From positions 1 to 64,000 of the forward strand of contig NZ_BDCU01000019.1 in NCBI RefSeq assembly GCF_001618425.1: a DNA stretch of 64,000 nucleotides, written 5' to 3'. Shown in pieces: positions 8,644-17,111 of the stretch; position 1 is the first letter of the stretch; each line of letters opens with the position of its first letter. The notes under the pieces are model-generated. The model saw only the letters and a list, made by a program, of their open reading frames with translations. It did not search any database and had not been told where the DNA came from. The position numbers were made by a program, and so were the translations under genes. The DNA is from Nocardia fusca NBRC 14340 (GTDB lineage: Bacteria > Actinomycetota > Actinomycetes > Mycobacteriales > Mycobacteriaceae).

Positions 8644-9677
8644 GTGCGGGCCCTCCCGAGACTTTCACCGAGAATGCCGGTGGGCCGGAAGAACAACACC
8701 AGCACCAGCACCACGAACGCCACCACATCCCGCCATTCGGTACCGAACAGCATCTGGCCGTAGTTCTCCACCAGGCCGAGCAGCAGACCACCGAGCAGAG
8801 CGCCGCGCAGGTTCCCGATACCGCCGAGTACCGCGGCGCTGAACGCCTTGATGCCGAGCACGAACCCGCCGGAGAAGATGATGGCGTTGGGAATCTTCAT
8901 CACGTACAGCATCGCGGCGGCGCCGGCCAGCAGGCCGCCGATGAGGAACGTCAACATGATGACCCGTTCCCGCGAAACCCCCATCAACGTGGCCGTATCG
9001 GGGTCCTGGGCCACCGCGCGGATACCGCGCCCGAACCGGGTGCGATTGATGAGCACCTCGGCCAGGAGCGCCAGTGTCACCGCCGACACCACGATCACCA
9101 GCGTCACATTGGTGACCTCGGCGCCGCCGATGGTGAACTGCACCGTGGGTTCGACCAGCATGATCGGCTGCTGCGCATTGGTACCACCCAGGTCCGGCCA
9201 CAGCTTCGGCAGCACGAAGTGCACGAACTCCTGGAGTACGAACGACATACCGATCGCGGTGATCAGGAAGGTCAACGGTTTGGCGCCGCGGCGGCGCAGC
9301 GGCCGATAGGCCGCGCGCTCCAATCCGACCGCGGCCGCACCCGACACCGCCATCCCGAAGAGCATCGCCAGGCCCATATAGGTCACCGTGAGGATCACGC
9401 CCTGGCTGTAGACGTTGCCGCTGGGCGCGAACCCCAGCAGCATCAGGCCCACGTACTGCCCGAACATCCCGAGCATGAACACTTCGGAATGCGCGAAATT
9501 GATCAACCGGAGTACCCCGTAGACCAGGGTGTACCCCACCGCTACCAGCGCATATATCGCACCGTAGGACAAACCGTCGACCGTGAGCCGCCAGAACTGA
9601 TCGATAACACCCTGGTAGTTGAAGTCGATCGATCCCTGCGCGAGAACGGCCGCGGCGGCCGGCAAGGATGCTGTCAT
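8640..9677 (-). CDS. livH: Branched-chain amino-acid/amide ABC permease LivH
   Basis: 345 residues with about eight transmembrane helices. It begins with a hydrophobic stretch (MTASLPAAAAVLAQG) before the conserved 'YGAIYALVAVGYTLVYGVLR', and contains 'INFAHSEVFMLG' and the ATPase-contact loop 'IRAVAQDPDTATLMGV', both typical of LivH. It forms the heterodimeric channel with LivM. A gap of 94 bases separates it from livK upstream, whereas the downstream genes overlap, an arrangement that often lets the binding protein be made in excess. Confidence 0.95.
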   Translation of the reverse strand: MTASLPAAAAVLAQGSIDFNYQGVIDQFWRLTVDGLSYGAIYALVAVGYTLVYGVLRLINFAHSEVFMLGMFGQYVGLMLLGFAPSGNVYSQGVILTVTYMGLAMLFGMAVSGAAAVGLERAAYRPLRRRGAKPLTFLITAIGMSFVLQEFVHFVLPKLWPDLGGTNAQQPIMLVEPTVQFTIGGAEVTNVTLVIVVSAVTLALLAEVLINRTRFGRGIRAVAQDPDTATLMGVSRERVIMLTFLIGGLLAGAAAMLYVMKIPNAIIFSGGFVLGIKAFSAAVLGGIGNLRGALLGGLLLGLVENYGQMLFGTEWRDVVAFVVLVLVLFFRPTGILGESLGRART

Positions 9678-9771
9678 TCGAAATCCGCCCTCATCGTCAT
9701 CGGACCCTCACCCGAGCAGCGCGCGGTACGCGCCCCCGGCGAGCGCCGGTGCGCGTACCGCCCGCCGACCG

Positions 9772-11019
9772 TTATCCGACCTTGTAGACCCAGATCAGCG
9801 CGGAGGACAGTTCGCCGTCGGCATTCCACTGGTAGTGCCGGGCCAGGCCGTCCCCGCTGTACCCGCGGACGAACTCGAGCAGGTCGGGGCGGGTGAGTTT
9901 GCCGGCATCGATACCGGCCGCGAGGATGGTGGTGAGGTCGTAGCCCTCCACCGAGTACACGCCCGGTGCCTGGCCGTTCAGTTCCTCGTAGGCCTGGGAG
10001 AACTCGTCCGGCCCGGGGCCACACGGGCACGACAGCAGCGCGCCCTCCGACGAACCGCCCGCCTGAGAGACGAACTGGGGATCGTTGGTACCGTCGGCGG
10101 CGACGAAGGTCGCGTCCACCCCGCCGGACCGCAACTGCTGCACCAGCGGTGCCGCCTCGGCGTAGTACCCGGAGTAGAAGACCGCGTCCGGCCGGGCACC
10201 GGAGATCTTGGTGACGGTGGCGGAGAAGTCCTTGTCGCCCTTCTTGATACTGGCCGCGCAGGCCGGATCGGCGGCCGCGCCCAGGCCGGCGGTAATGCTC
10301 TGGGCCAGGCCCACACCGTAATCGGTGTTGTCCTGGACCACGCACACCTTCTTGTAGCCGGCCGTGCCGACCAGGTATTTCGCCACCGACGGTCCCTGCA
10401 CGTCGTCATTGGCGAGACCGCGGAAGAAGGTCTTCCAGCCGTTCTTCGTCAGCGTGGCATTGGTGGCCGAGGAAGAGACCGCGACCAGCCCGGCGTCGCT
10501 GAGGATCTGACCGGTGGCCTTGGTCTCGCCGGAGAACGCGGGACCGACCACGCCGATCACCGACGGATCGTTCACGATCTGCGGGATCACCTGGCTGGCC
10601 TTCTGCGGATCGCCCTCGGTGTCGTATTCCTTCAGCTTGATCTGGCAGCCCGGATTCGCCTTGTTGTGCTGGTCCAGCGCCAGTTTCACACCGTTGACAA
10701 TATTGATGCCCAGCGCCGCGTCGGGGCCGGTCAGCGCGCCGGCCATGGCAATGGTGGTGGTCGGTGGGCAGGTCGCCTGCCCGTTACCGGCCGGATCGGC
10801 CGCGGCGCCGGTATCGGCGGCCGGTACTTCCTTACCCGCCGAGTCGATCTGCATCAGCGGCTGGATGGACAGTCCCCCCGCTCCCGACGTCTCCGTGTTT
10901 TCGGTGGTCTTGTCACCGCAACCGGTCAGGACCAGCACGGCGGCAGCCCCGACACTCAGTATTCCGCGTACCGTGCGTCCGCGCCGGGGGGCACCCGACA
11001 GCCATATCGAACCGAGCAC
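9772..11019 (-). CDS. Substrate-binding lipoprotein of the Liv-type ABC transporter
   Basis: 415 residues starting with GTG after a GGGG-containing ribosome site. An N-terminal basic region and hydrophobic helix lead to the lipobox 'LVLTGC', so the mature protein is lipid-anchored at Cys34 or close to it on the outer face of the membrane. The rest is a type I periplasmic binding fold (Peripla_BP_6): 'IAMAGALTGPDAALGINIVNGVKLALDQ', 'VIGVVGPAFSGET' and 'PDAVFYSGYYAEAAPL'. It captures branched-chain amino acids or related amides for LivHMGF. It is the first gene of the operon. Confidence 0.93.
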   Translation of the reverse strand: MLGSIWLSGAPRRGRTVRGILSVGAAAVLVLTGCGDKTTENTETSGAGGLSIQPLMQIDSAGKEVPAADTGAAADPAGNGQATCPPTTTIAMAGALTGPDAALGINIVNGVKLALDQHNKANPGCQIKLKEYDTEGDPQKASQVIPQIVNDPSVIGVVGPAFSGETKATGQILSDAGLVAVSSSATNATLTKNGWKTFFRGLANDDVQGPSVAKYLVGTAGYKKVCVVQDNTDYGVGLAQSITAGLGAAADPACAASIKKGDKDFSATVTKISGARPDAVFYSGYYAEAAPLVQQLRSGGVDATFVAADGTNDPQFVSQAGGSSEGALLSCPCGPGPDEFSQAYEELNGQAPGVYSVEGYDLTTILAAGIDAGKLTRPDLLEFVRGYSGDGLARHYQWNADGELSSALIWVYKVG

Positions 11020-11123
11020 GATCTACCCCTATGTTCCTCATCAACCTCGGCCGGCCGAGGGAGCCGAAGACTCCGACTCGTGAGAAACATAGCTCCGGCA
11101 TGTTGATCCCGTGTCACATTCGG

Positions 11124-11138
11124 ATCATCTCCGATGAT
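11124..11138. promoter_or_regulatory. Short dyad upstream of the liv operon
   Basis: ATCATC-TCC-GATGAT, a perfect 6-bp inverted repeat about 105 bases upstream of the livK start, in the only sizeable non-coding gap before the operon (11020-11204). A regulator site is possible but unproven. Confidence 0.25.
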
Positions 11139-11204
11139 GTCGCCGCATGTTATTTTCCGGTTTGTGTTTCCGGGCTGTTACGGCCGGTACGCCCACCGCG
11201 GGGG

Positions 11205-11801
11205 CTACTGCGGGGCGAGATTCTCCAGAACCACCTCGGCCACCGCCTTCATCGTGGTGCGGCGGTCCATCGCGGTGCGCTGGATCCATTTGAAGGCCTG
11301 CGGTTCACTGAGCCCCTGCGTCTGCATGAGCACACCCTTGGCCCGCTCGACGAGTTTGCGTGTCTCCAACCGCTCGGACAGACCCGCGACCTCGCTCTCC
11401 AGCGCGGTGATCTCGTGGAAGCGACTGGCCGCCAGTTCGATCGCCGGAACCAGATCGGATTTGGTGAACGGCTTCACGAGATAGGCCATGGCACCGGCGT
11501 CGCGGGCCCGCTCCACCAGGTCACGCTGACTGAACGCGGTCAGGATGACCACGGGCGCAACACGTTTGGAGGCGATCTCGGCCGCGGCATCGATCCCATC
11601 CCGGCGCGGCATCTTCACATCCATGATCACCAGATCCGGCCGGTGCTCCACCGCGAGGTCCACCGCCTGCTGACCGTCCCCGGCCTCCCCCACCACCTGG
11701 TATCCCTCTTCGGTCAGCATCTCGACCAGATCCATCCGGATCAACGCCTCGTCTTCGGCGACGACCACGCGTTTCGCCGCGGCGTCCGCACTAGTGCTCA
11801 T
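11205..11801 (-). CDS. pdtaR: ANTAR-domain response regulator PdtaR
   Basis: 198 residues. The receiver domain covers about 10-125, with the acidic pair 'AEDEALIR', the phospho-acceptor Asp in 'LVIMDVKMPRRDG' and the conserved Lys in 'YLVKPFTKSDL'. A coiled linker leads to a C-terminal ANTAR RNA-binding domain (about 135-196) with 'ERAKGVLMQTQGLSEPQAFKW'. It corresponds to M. tuberculosis Rv1626, which is phosphorylated by the kinase PdtaS and binds transcript hairpins to antiterminate. The pdtaS partner is not next to it, which is normal. polA, two genes away in M. tuberculosis, is also close here. Confidence 0.95.
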   Translation of the reverse strand: MSTSADAAAKRVVVAEDEALIRMDLVEMLTEEGYQVVGEAGDGQQAVDLAVEHRPDLVIMDVKMPRRDGIDAAAEIASKRVAPVVILTAFSQRDLVERARDAGAMAYLVKPFTKSDLVPAIELAASRFHEITALESEVAGLSERLETRKLVERAKGVLMQTQGLSEPQAFKWIQRTAMDRRTTMKAVAEVVLENLAPQ

Positions 11802-11978
11802 AAACGACCCCTCTGGTTCCGATGCCTCGTCCCGAGAGCACGGACGACGGATCTCGGCCGAGGTACGGCCGTCGATCCGCCGTCACGCGATCGGGTGGTG
11901 TAGAGACTACCTTTCACAGTGATCGGCGGTGCATATACCCTGCGTAACCGGGATCCGGCGCTATCGCGGGCCCCGCGA

Positions 11979-12007
11979 TTGGGTGTTCCGGGCAAGCAGC
12001 GGATACT
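11979..12007 (+). promoter_or_regulatory. Promoter of tRNA-Leu
   Basis: TTGGGT (11979-11984), a 17-base spacer, then GATACT (12002-12007), ending 15 bases before the mature tRNA 5' end. The spacing and hexamers fit a primary sigma-factor promoter. Confidence 0.5.
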
Positions 12008-12022
12008 ATGTGCACCCGGTGC

Positions 12023-12109
12023 GCCGAGTTGGCGGAACTGGCAGACGCGACGGTCTCAAAAACCGTTGTCCGAAAGGACGTGTGGGTTCGAGTCCCACAC
12101 TCGGCACCA
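12023..12109 (+). tRNA. tRNA-Leu, anticodon CAA
   Basis: An 87-base class II tRNA. The acceptor stem GCCGAGT pairs with ACTCGGC, followed by discriminator A and an encoded CCA. The anticodon stem is ACGGT/ACCGT with loop CTCAAAA, giving anticodon CAA (reads UUG). The long variable arm TGTCC-GAAA-GGACG and the T-arm GTGGG-TTCGAGT-CCCAC are complete. Nothing in the structure is damaged. Confidence 0.97.
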
Positions 12110-12151
12110 AGGTCGGACGGTATTTCCGCACCCGGCCCATTCTCCTCCGTC

Positions 12152-12820
12152 TCACATAGTCCGCGGTGAGTCCGCGGCTGCCCGCACTCCGAGGCCCATT
12201 CCCGCCCGCACCGCGTCCGGATCCTCCGGGAGCAGGTCCCCGGGCGTCCGTTCTCCCGCGACTTCTCCGATGAACGACACCGGCGGGCCGATCCGTGCGG
12301 TCATCCGGAATCGCAGCTCCCGGATGTATCGGCGCCGTCGCGGGGACGATGTCGCCTGCCGCACGGCGCCCCGCAGCCATTCCGATACCCAGCGCGGTTT
12401 CCGCCGCCGCAGATCACCCACGCGCTGCGCTATCAGGGTGGTCGCTCCGAGTTCGACGAACACCATGTCGTCGTCGCACGCACGGGCGTCGTCGATCGCG
12501 CGCCGGGCCTCGTGGTCCAGCGCGGTGAGCCCGTCGGCGGCGAGGCGTTTGGCCAGCGCCCGGGTCCGCCGGGCGCGATATCGGAGCCCGGTGCCCTCGT
12601 ACAGCACGGTTTCGAATTGTTCGGCGACCCAGAACGGGCGTACGAGCCGCGGCACCGCGTACAGCTCGGCGGGCAGTTCGTGCCGCCGGGGGTCGCCGGG
12701 GGGATAGAGGCGCACCAGGAGCCGGAGCAGGAAGCCCGGGAAGAACCCGAAGGTCGCCACCGCGACCAGGAAGGCGGCGAGGCTCTGCCATGAGGCCACG
12801 ATTTCCAGCAGTGTCGTCAT
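12152..12820 (-). CDS. Membrane-anchored hypothetical protein, cotranscribed with padR
   Basis: 222 residues, family not recognised. One N-terminal hydrophobic helix (about residues 10-35, 'SLAAFLVAVATFGFFPGFLL') is followed by a basic, helical cytoplasmic region with many Arg residues. The ATG chosen overlaps the padR stop as ATGA; a GTG two codons earlier is the alternative. The overlap with a PadR repressor gene suggests it is the regulated function of that unit, like the many PadR-linked membrane proteins that sense or resist envelope stress. That role is inference. Confidence 0.75.
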   Translation of the reverse strand: MTTLLEIVASWQSLAAFLVAVATFGFFPGFLLRLLVRLYPPGDPRRHELPAELYAVPRLVRPFWVAEQFETVLYEGTGLRYRARRTRALAKRLAADGLTALDHEARRAIDDARACDDDMVFVELGATTLIAQRVGDLRRRKPRWVSEWLRGAVRQATSSPRRRRYIRELRFRMTARIGPPVSFIGEVAGERTPGDLLPEDPDAVRAGMGLGVRAAADSPRTM

Positions 12821-13125
12821 GTCCACCCCAGGTCGAGTGCGGAGAATCGGCGGTCGGCGCGCGCCGCGCGCACCGTGGCGGCCAGTTCCAGTTTTCCGTG
12901 TTCGGTCAGCTCGTAGTAGCGACGCGGCGGGCGCCGCTCGGTGCGGGTCGCCGGATCTTCCCAGCCGTCGGTCAGCCAGCCCTCGCGCAGCATTCTGGCG
13001 AGTATCGGATAGAGCACCCCGGACCGTATGCCGGACCGCCGACCGAGGTCGTAACCCCAGTGCCGTGCATCCGGTTCGGCCAGCAGCGCCACGGCCACTC
13101 CGACCAGCGCATGGGTCTTTCGCAC
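12817..13125 (-). CDS. PadR-family transcriptional regulator
   Basis: 102 residues, a minimal PadR winged helix: 'ALVGVAVALLAEPDARHWGYDL' (helix 1-2), 'SGVLYPILARMLREGWL' (recognition helix) and the wing 'RRPPRRYYELTEHGKLEL', without the C-terminal dimer extension of large PadR proteins. GTG start. A TCTAC-n7-GTAGA dyad lies 8 bases upstream of the start, so autorepression of the padR/membrane-protein operon is likely. Confidence 0.9.
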   Translation of the reverse strand: MRKTHALVGVAVALLAEPDARHWGYDLGRRSGIRSGVLYPILARMLREGWLTDGWEDPATRTERRPPRRYYELTEHGKLELAATVRAARADRRFSALDLGWT

Positions 13126-13133
13126 GCCCGTAG

Positions 13134-13150
13134 TCTACATAGGTAGTAGA
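13134..13150. promoter_or_regulatory. Probable PadR operator
   Basis: TCTAC-ATAGGTA-GTAGA, a perfect 5-bp inverted repeat with 7-base spacer, 9-25 bases upstream of the padR GTG. AT-richer than its surroundings, and it overlaps the expected -10 position, so a bound repressor would block initiation. Confidence 0.5.
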
Positions 13151-13176
13151 AGACCTGACGCGGACGGAAAGCGCGG

Positions 13177-14544
13177 TCAGACCCGTGGCGTGACCGCGGG
13201 AGGCGCCCAGCTGCCGTCGAGAATGCCGGATTCGGGCCAGTAGGCGCGCAGGACGAGCGAGAATTCGTCATCGGGCGCGGGCAGCCAATTGGCGAGCTGT
13301 ATCGGATCGCTGGGGCCGGCACCACCGACGGTGAGGGTGAGTGATCCGTCGTCACCGTAGGCGAGGTCCCGATTCCTGGTCCCCAGCGAGTACCGGTCCA
13401 GTTCGTTGGAATGGAAGAGATGCCGGCTGTTGTAGATCGTCAGCGACCAGAACCCCCGGACCGGCGGCAACTGCCCGGCGGGAAAGTGCACCGTGTAGGT
13501 GCGGGCACCGTACAGGCGGTCGCCCGCGTCGTCGAGATCCTGGTAGTAGCAGGCGGTTTCGTCCGGGGTGCCGGCGAAGATGTTCGCTTTCGCCATCGCG
13601 GTCCGGGAGAGATAGTCGGTCCCGAACGCAGCCCCGTTGTGCCGGGTGGTCCAGTGCCGGGCCACCGGGATTCCGATATTGCGGAACTCGAACAACTCCC
13701 CCACCGCCGCATCGGTGTCGACCGCCGCCTGCCGCAGCACCTCCGCGATCTCGCGGTCGTGCGCGGCCGCGGCGAGCACCGCGCGCAACCGCGCGTACAG
13801 GGCCTGCTCACCCGGCCGCGCCGGCACCTCGTCGAGCACCTCACCGAGTACGCAGAAGAACTGTTCCGGATCCACCCACTGCCGCTCATGCCGGCCGCGG
13901 GTCGCGGAACCCGCGCCGAAGGAGGGCGTCGACGAGCGGTCGGCGATCCGCACACTGCCGTCGAACTCCGACAGCGGATACATGGTGATCCGGTCCACCA
14001 GCGGCGCGATCACCGCACGGTCGCGCGCGGTGTCGTCGAGGAAGACCCGGGGGATCACCGCCCCGCAGCGGGTGTCGTAGCGGAAGACGCCGGTGATCCC
14101 GGCGGGTACCGAGCCTGTCCACGAGTCGTGCGCGAGCAGATAGAACCCGGGCGCGGTCCGGTACACGGCACCGAGCCGGGCGAACGAATCGGTGCGCTGA
14201 TCCACCGCCTGATACACCCAGAACCGGTCACCGAATTCGGGCACCTGCACCACCGAGGGCTCCAGCCGCCCGTCCAATACCCCGAACCCGTGGACCACGT
14301 CCTGATCCGGGCACGCGACGAGCCGTTCCTCGGGCCGGAGGTAATCGCCCAGCATGTTCAGCGTGCCGGGCGGACCGGCGGGCACGATCCCGGCCAGCAG
14401 CCCGGGTTCGGCGAGCTGGTTCATCGCGACGCGTCGGTTGTGCATGTTCACCAGCGGCCAGCCCCACAGATACGCCGTCCGCGCCACCGTCCGCGCGTAT
14501 TCCGGGGTCACCGTCGGTCCCGCGAAACTCACAGAACCGGCCAT
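13177..14544 (-). CDS. DUF1254/DUF1214 domain protein
   Basis: 455 residues. The N-terminal DUF1254 region is seen as 'YLWGWPLVNMHNRR...NQL' and 'PDQDVVHGFGVLDG', and the C-terminal DUF1214 region as 'GFWSLTIYNSRHLFHSNELDRYSLG', the family's diagnostic W-S-L-T-x-Y block. No signal peptide or membrane helix. Members are common in actinomycetes and their biochemical role is not established. ATG start with AAGG about 9 bases upstream. Two dyads lie just upstream. It is not in an operon: the padR promoter lies between it and padR. Confidence 0.85.
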   Translation of the reverse strand: MAGSVSFAGPTVTPEYARTVARTAYLWGWPLVNMHNRRVAMNQLAEPGLLAGIVPAGPPGTLNMLGDYLRPEERLVACPDQDVVHGFGVLDGRLEPSVVQVPEFGDRFWVYQAVDQRTDSFARLGAVYRTAPGFYLLAHDSWTGSVPAGITGVFRYDTRCGAVIPRVFLDDTARDRAVIAPLVDRITMYPLSEFDGSVRIADRSSTPSFGAGSATRGRHERQWVDPEQFFCVLGEVLDEVPARPGEQALYARLRAVLAAAAHDREIAEVLRQAAVDTDAAVGELFEFRNIGIPVARHWTTRHNGAAFGTDYLSRTAMAKANIFAGTPDETACYYQDLDDAGDRLYGARTYTVHFPAGQLPPVRGFWSLTIYNSRHLFHSNELDRYSLGTRNRDLAYGDDGSLTLTVGGAGPSDPIQLANWLPAPDDEFSLVLRAYWPESGILDGSWAPPAVTPRV

Positions 14545-14586
14545 GAGCAGCCACCTTCCCCTCGCTTGACGGGTTCTCCGGGCATA

Positions 14587-14608
14587 CTGAGGCGACCGTA
14601 CGCCTCAG
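14587..14608. promoter_or_regulatory. Operator-like dyad upstream of the DUF1254 gene
   Basis: CTGAGGCG-ACCGTA-CGCCTCAG, a perfect 8-bp inverted repeat with a 6-base spacer, 43 bases upstream of the ATG. Its size and symmetry resemble TetR-class operators, but no regulator gene is adjacent. Confidence 0.4.
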
Positions 14609-14619
14609 CTCGTGTGCCC

Positions 14620-14644
14620 CGGTTCACCCGGACCGGGTGAACCG
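14620..14644. repeat. Perfect 12-bp palindrome
   Basis: CGGTTCACCCGG and CCGGGTGAACCG separated by a single A. The loop is too small for a good terminator and no T-tract follows, so it may be a second protein-binding site. The rest of the 14545-14888 gap holds no supportable gene. A TTGACA at 14815 may be part of the promoter for the downstream phosphatase. Confidence 0.4.
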
Positions 14645-14888
14645 ACCGCAGAAACCCGCCGGGCATCCGGGCGGGATCACATCGGGATTCGAGCTCCGCA
14701 GGCGGACCGCACGGAACCCACCGGAGAGAACGGCACGGTCTTCACGGAAACATTTTTCGTACCGCGGGGAAAAATCGGGCCGGATTTATGTACGGCACGC
14801 TACACGCAGATGAATTGACACCCGGAGCGCTGTGATATTGCACAGAGACCGGCGCTCGGCGCAGGCAGCGCGAATTACCGTTGCCGCT

Positions 14889-15518
14889 ATGCACATCCTG
14901 TTCGTCTGCAATGGAAACGTGTGCCGCTCGGTGATCGCCGAACGGCTCACCCGTTCCATCGCGGTCGAATACCGGCTCACCGGCATCACCGCCGAGAGTG
15001 CCGGCACCCGGGCCCTGGTGGGATTTCCGGTGGAACCGCGGGCGGCCGAGGCCATCACCGGGCTCGGTGGGGATCCCGGCGGTTTCCGTGCTCGCAAACT
15101 CAGGCCCGAGCATATCGATCGCGCGGATATCGTCCTTACCATGACCGAGAACATTCGCGACGAGGTGGGCGAAACGGCGGTCGGCTCGAACTCACGGACC
15201 TTCACGCTGCTGGAGGCCTACCGGATCGCCCGCGTCACCGGTGCCCGCACCGTGGCCGATCTGCATCGCCACCGGCACAATCTGTCCCGGGTGGGGCGGG
15301 AGAACATCGCCGACCCGGTGGGCCTGTCGGCCAAGGCGTACTGCGAGGTCGGTGACCGGATCGCCGATGCGCTGGTGCCGCTGCTGGTGGCCCTGGCCCC
15401 CGCCGCCACGCCCGGGGATCAGCACTGGGGCCGGCCGCCGCTGGTGGTGCAGCCGAATGCTGCCACGCCGCGGCTCTCGCCCCTGGTCGCGGCCCAGCAT
15501 ACCGGCTGGTACGCATGA
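14889..15518 (+). CDS. Low-molecular-weight protein-tyrosine phosphatase
   Basis: 209 residues. The start is placed at 'MHILFVCNGNVCRS' because the active-site loop C-x5-R (CNGNVCR) must lie at the very N-terminus in this family; 19 residues upstream have no support. The general-acid loop is 'ENIADPVGLS' near residue 140. The C-terminal 40 residues are a low-complexity tail beyond the usual ~150-160-residue fold. It dephosphorylates phosphotyrosine on cytoplasmic or secreted targets (PtpA/Wzb type). No kinase or polysaccharide genes are adjacent, so the target is unknown. Confidence 0.88.
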   Translation: MHILFVCNGNVCRSVIAERLTRSIAVEYRLTGITAESAGTRALVGFPVEPRAAEAITGLGGDPGGFRARKLRPEHIDRADIVLTMTENIRDEVGETAVGSNSRTFTLLEAYRIARVTGARTVADLHRHRHNLSRVGRENIADPVGLSAKAYCEVGDRIADALVPLLVALAPAATPGDQHWGRPPLVVQPNAATPRLSPLVAAQHTGWYA

Positions 15519-15765
15519 CGACTCGAGCCCGAACACCGGCCTGACCGGCGCGCGGTCCACCGCCGGAGGCGCCCCGCCTATTTCCCGCCGGGCAGCGGCA
15601 GGCCGGGCCCTGCGGACCCGCGTCCGGACCGCCGACGCCCCGGACGGCCGCGAATACCAACGGGCAACCTGACTTTCCACGTTCCGGGCACTACACTCGC
15701 CATCCGGACCATCGATCCGAAGAATCCGATCCCGTTGCAGGTTCGACACACGACAGGAATCAGGC

Positions 15766-16173
15766 ATGCCGAAACGCATTTCGGATGTTTCGCTTCATGT
15801 TTATGTGACCCCGGAAATCCTGGACGATCTCGTCGACACCGTCAGAACGGAACTGGACGAGCATCTGGGCGACGGTGATATCTGCGCGTGGCGTTGCACC
15901 CTGCCCGTCGCCGAGGACGATTCCCGGCACCGTGAGTTCGACAACCGCTGGCGCACCGCGAATCCGGGGGCGCAGCCGCAGGGGCACGCGACATTCGAGA
16001 TCGCGCTGAGCCTGGCGGGCGATCCGGCCGAACTCACCGACGACTATCTCGCCGCCCTCGAACACCGGCTGCTCCGCGGCCTGGACGCACACGGCCCCGG
16101 CGCACCGTTCACCTTCAGTGCCGAACAGCGCACCGATCTCGGCTGGGAGCCGCTGTTGCCGGAGCGACTCTGA
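15766..16173 (+). CDS. Small hypothetical protein
   Basis: 135 residues, family not recognised. Soluble, acidic (about 20 Asp/Glu) and without signal peptide, membrane helix or Cys cluster. The predicted pattern of alternating strands and helices ('DVSLHVYVTPEILDDLVDTV', 'ATFEIALSLAG') suggests a small alpha/beta domain. ATG start preceded by AGGAATCAGG. Coding is supported by a long open frame with strong third-position GC. It converges on tesB with a 19-base gap. Confidence 0.65.
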   Translation: MPKRISDVSLHVYVTPEILDDLVDTVRTELDEHLGDGDICAWRCTLPVAEDDSRHREFDNRWRTANPGAQPQGHATFEIALSLAGDPAELTDDYLAALEHRLLRGLDAHGPGAPFTFSAEQRTDLGWEPLLPERL

Positions 16174-16192
16174 TCCGGCAGTGCGCGTCTGC

Positions 16193-17086
16193 TCAGCGGC
16201 GGGCCGGGAAGTGCCGGATCACGCCTTCCTGCACGGTGGTGGCCAGCAGCTCGCCCGCCCGCGAGTAGAACCGGCCGGTGGCCAGGCCACGCGATCCCGC
16301 GGCGACCGGGGACTCGGTGGAGTACAGCGCCCAGTCGTCGAAACGGAACGGCCGGTGGAACCAGATGGAATGGTTCACCGTGGCGGCCACGATCCGGTCC
16401 AGACCCCACGACAGACCGTGCGTGGTGATGATCGAATCGAGCACGGTGGTATCGGAGGAATAGCTCAGTGCCGCGACATGGATCAGCGGATCGTCGGGCA
16501 GGGTGCCGTCGGCGCGCATCCATACCCGGTTGTGATTGAGCTTCTCCCCGGTCCCCTTGAGAATCCAGGCCGGATCGTTCGTGTACCGCATATCGATCGG
16601 ATGCGGGGCGTTCACGAACATCTCGAGTTTGTCCTCGAATCCGGCGAAGCTCTCCTGGATCCGCGGCAGGGTCTCCGGGTCCGGCACCTCGGGCCGCTCG
16701 TGCGCGTGCTCGAGGCCCTTGCCCCACTCCTGGAACGAGGCCAGCATGACGAACAGTTCCTGGCCGTCCTGGGTGGCGGTGACCGTGCGGTTGGCGAATG
16801 CCCGCCCGTCACGGTGCCGCTCAACGTGGTACTCGATCGGCTTCTTCACATCGCCGCCGCGCACGAAATGAGCGTTCAGCACGTGGATCGGACGATGTCC
16901 GGCGGTCCGGCCCGCCGCGATCACCGCCTGGGAGACGAGCTGGCCGCCGAAGGTCCGGCTGGACACCTTCTCCGGATGGTGTCCGAGGAAGACGTCCTCG
17001 GACACCTCGTCGAGGTCCAGCAGTTCCAGCAGGGTGTCGAGATCGGTGTGATTGTCCGTCTCGGTGTCGCCGACCGGCGCGCTCAC
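16193..17086 (-). CDS. tesB: Acyl-CoA thioesterase II
   Basis: 297 residues, double hot-dog fold of the TesB family. The GTG start follows CGGAG by about 10 bases and is 25 bases after the pykA stop. Conserved blocks: 'FGGQLVSQAVIAAGRT', 'HVLNAHFVRGGD', 'HSIWFHRPFRFDDWALYSTESP' and the C-terminal 'LLATTVQEG' carrying the catalytic Gln. It hydrolyses medium/long-chain acyl-CoA to free acid and CoA. The pykA-tesB order is also seen in M. tuberculosis (Rv1617-Rv1618). Confidence 0.93.
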   Translation of the reverse strand: MSAPVGDTETDNHTDLDTLLELLDLDEVSEDVFLGHHPEKVSSRTFGGQLVSQAVIAAGRTAGHRPIHVLNAHFVRGGDVKKPIEYHVERHRDGRAFANRTVTATQDGQELFVMLASFQEWGKGLEHAHERPEVPDPETLPRIQESFAGFEDKLEMFVNAPHPIDMRYTNDPAWILKGTGEKLNHNRVWMRADGTLPDDPLIHVAALSYSSDTTVLDSIITTHGLSWGLDRIVAATVNHSIWFHRPFRFDDWALYSTESPVAAGSRGLATGRFYSRAGELLATTVQEGVIRHFPARR

Positions 17087-17111
17087 CGGGCGGCTCCGCG
17101 ATCCTCGGTCA

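Noticed and set aside
14612..14818. 68-codon plus-strand ORF before the tyrosine phosphatase
   Set aside because: It runs through a perfect palindrome and non-coding-like sequence, lacks a ribosome site and matches nothing.
14815..14850. TTGACA promoter for the tyrosine phosphatase
   Set aside because: The -35 match is perfect, but no -10 hexamer lies at 16-18 bases; GATATT at 13 bases is too close. Kept only as a remark.
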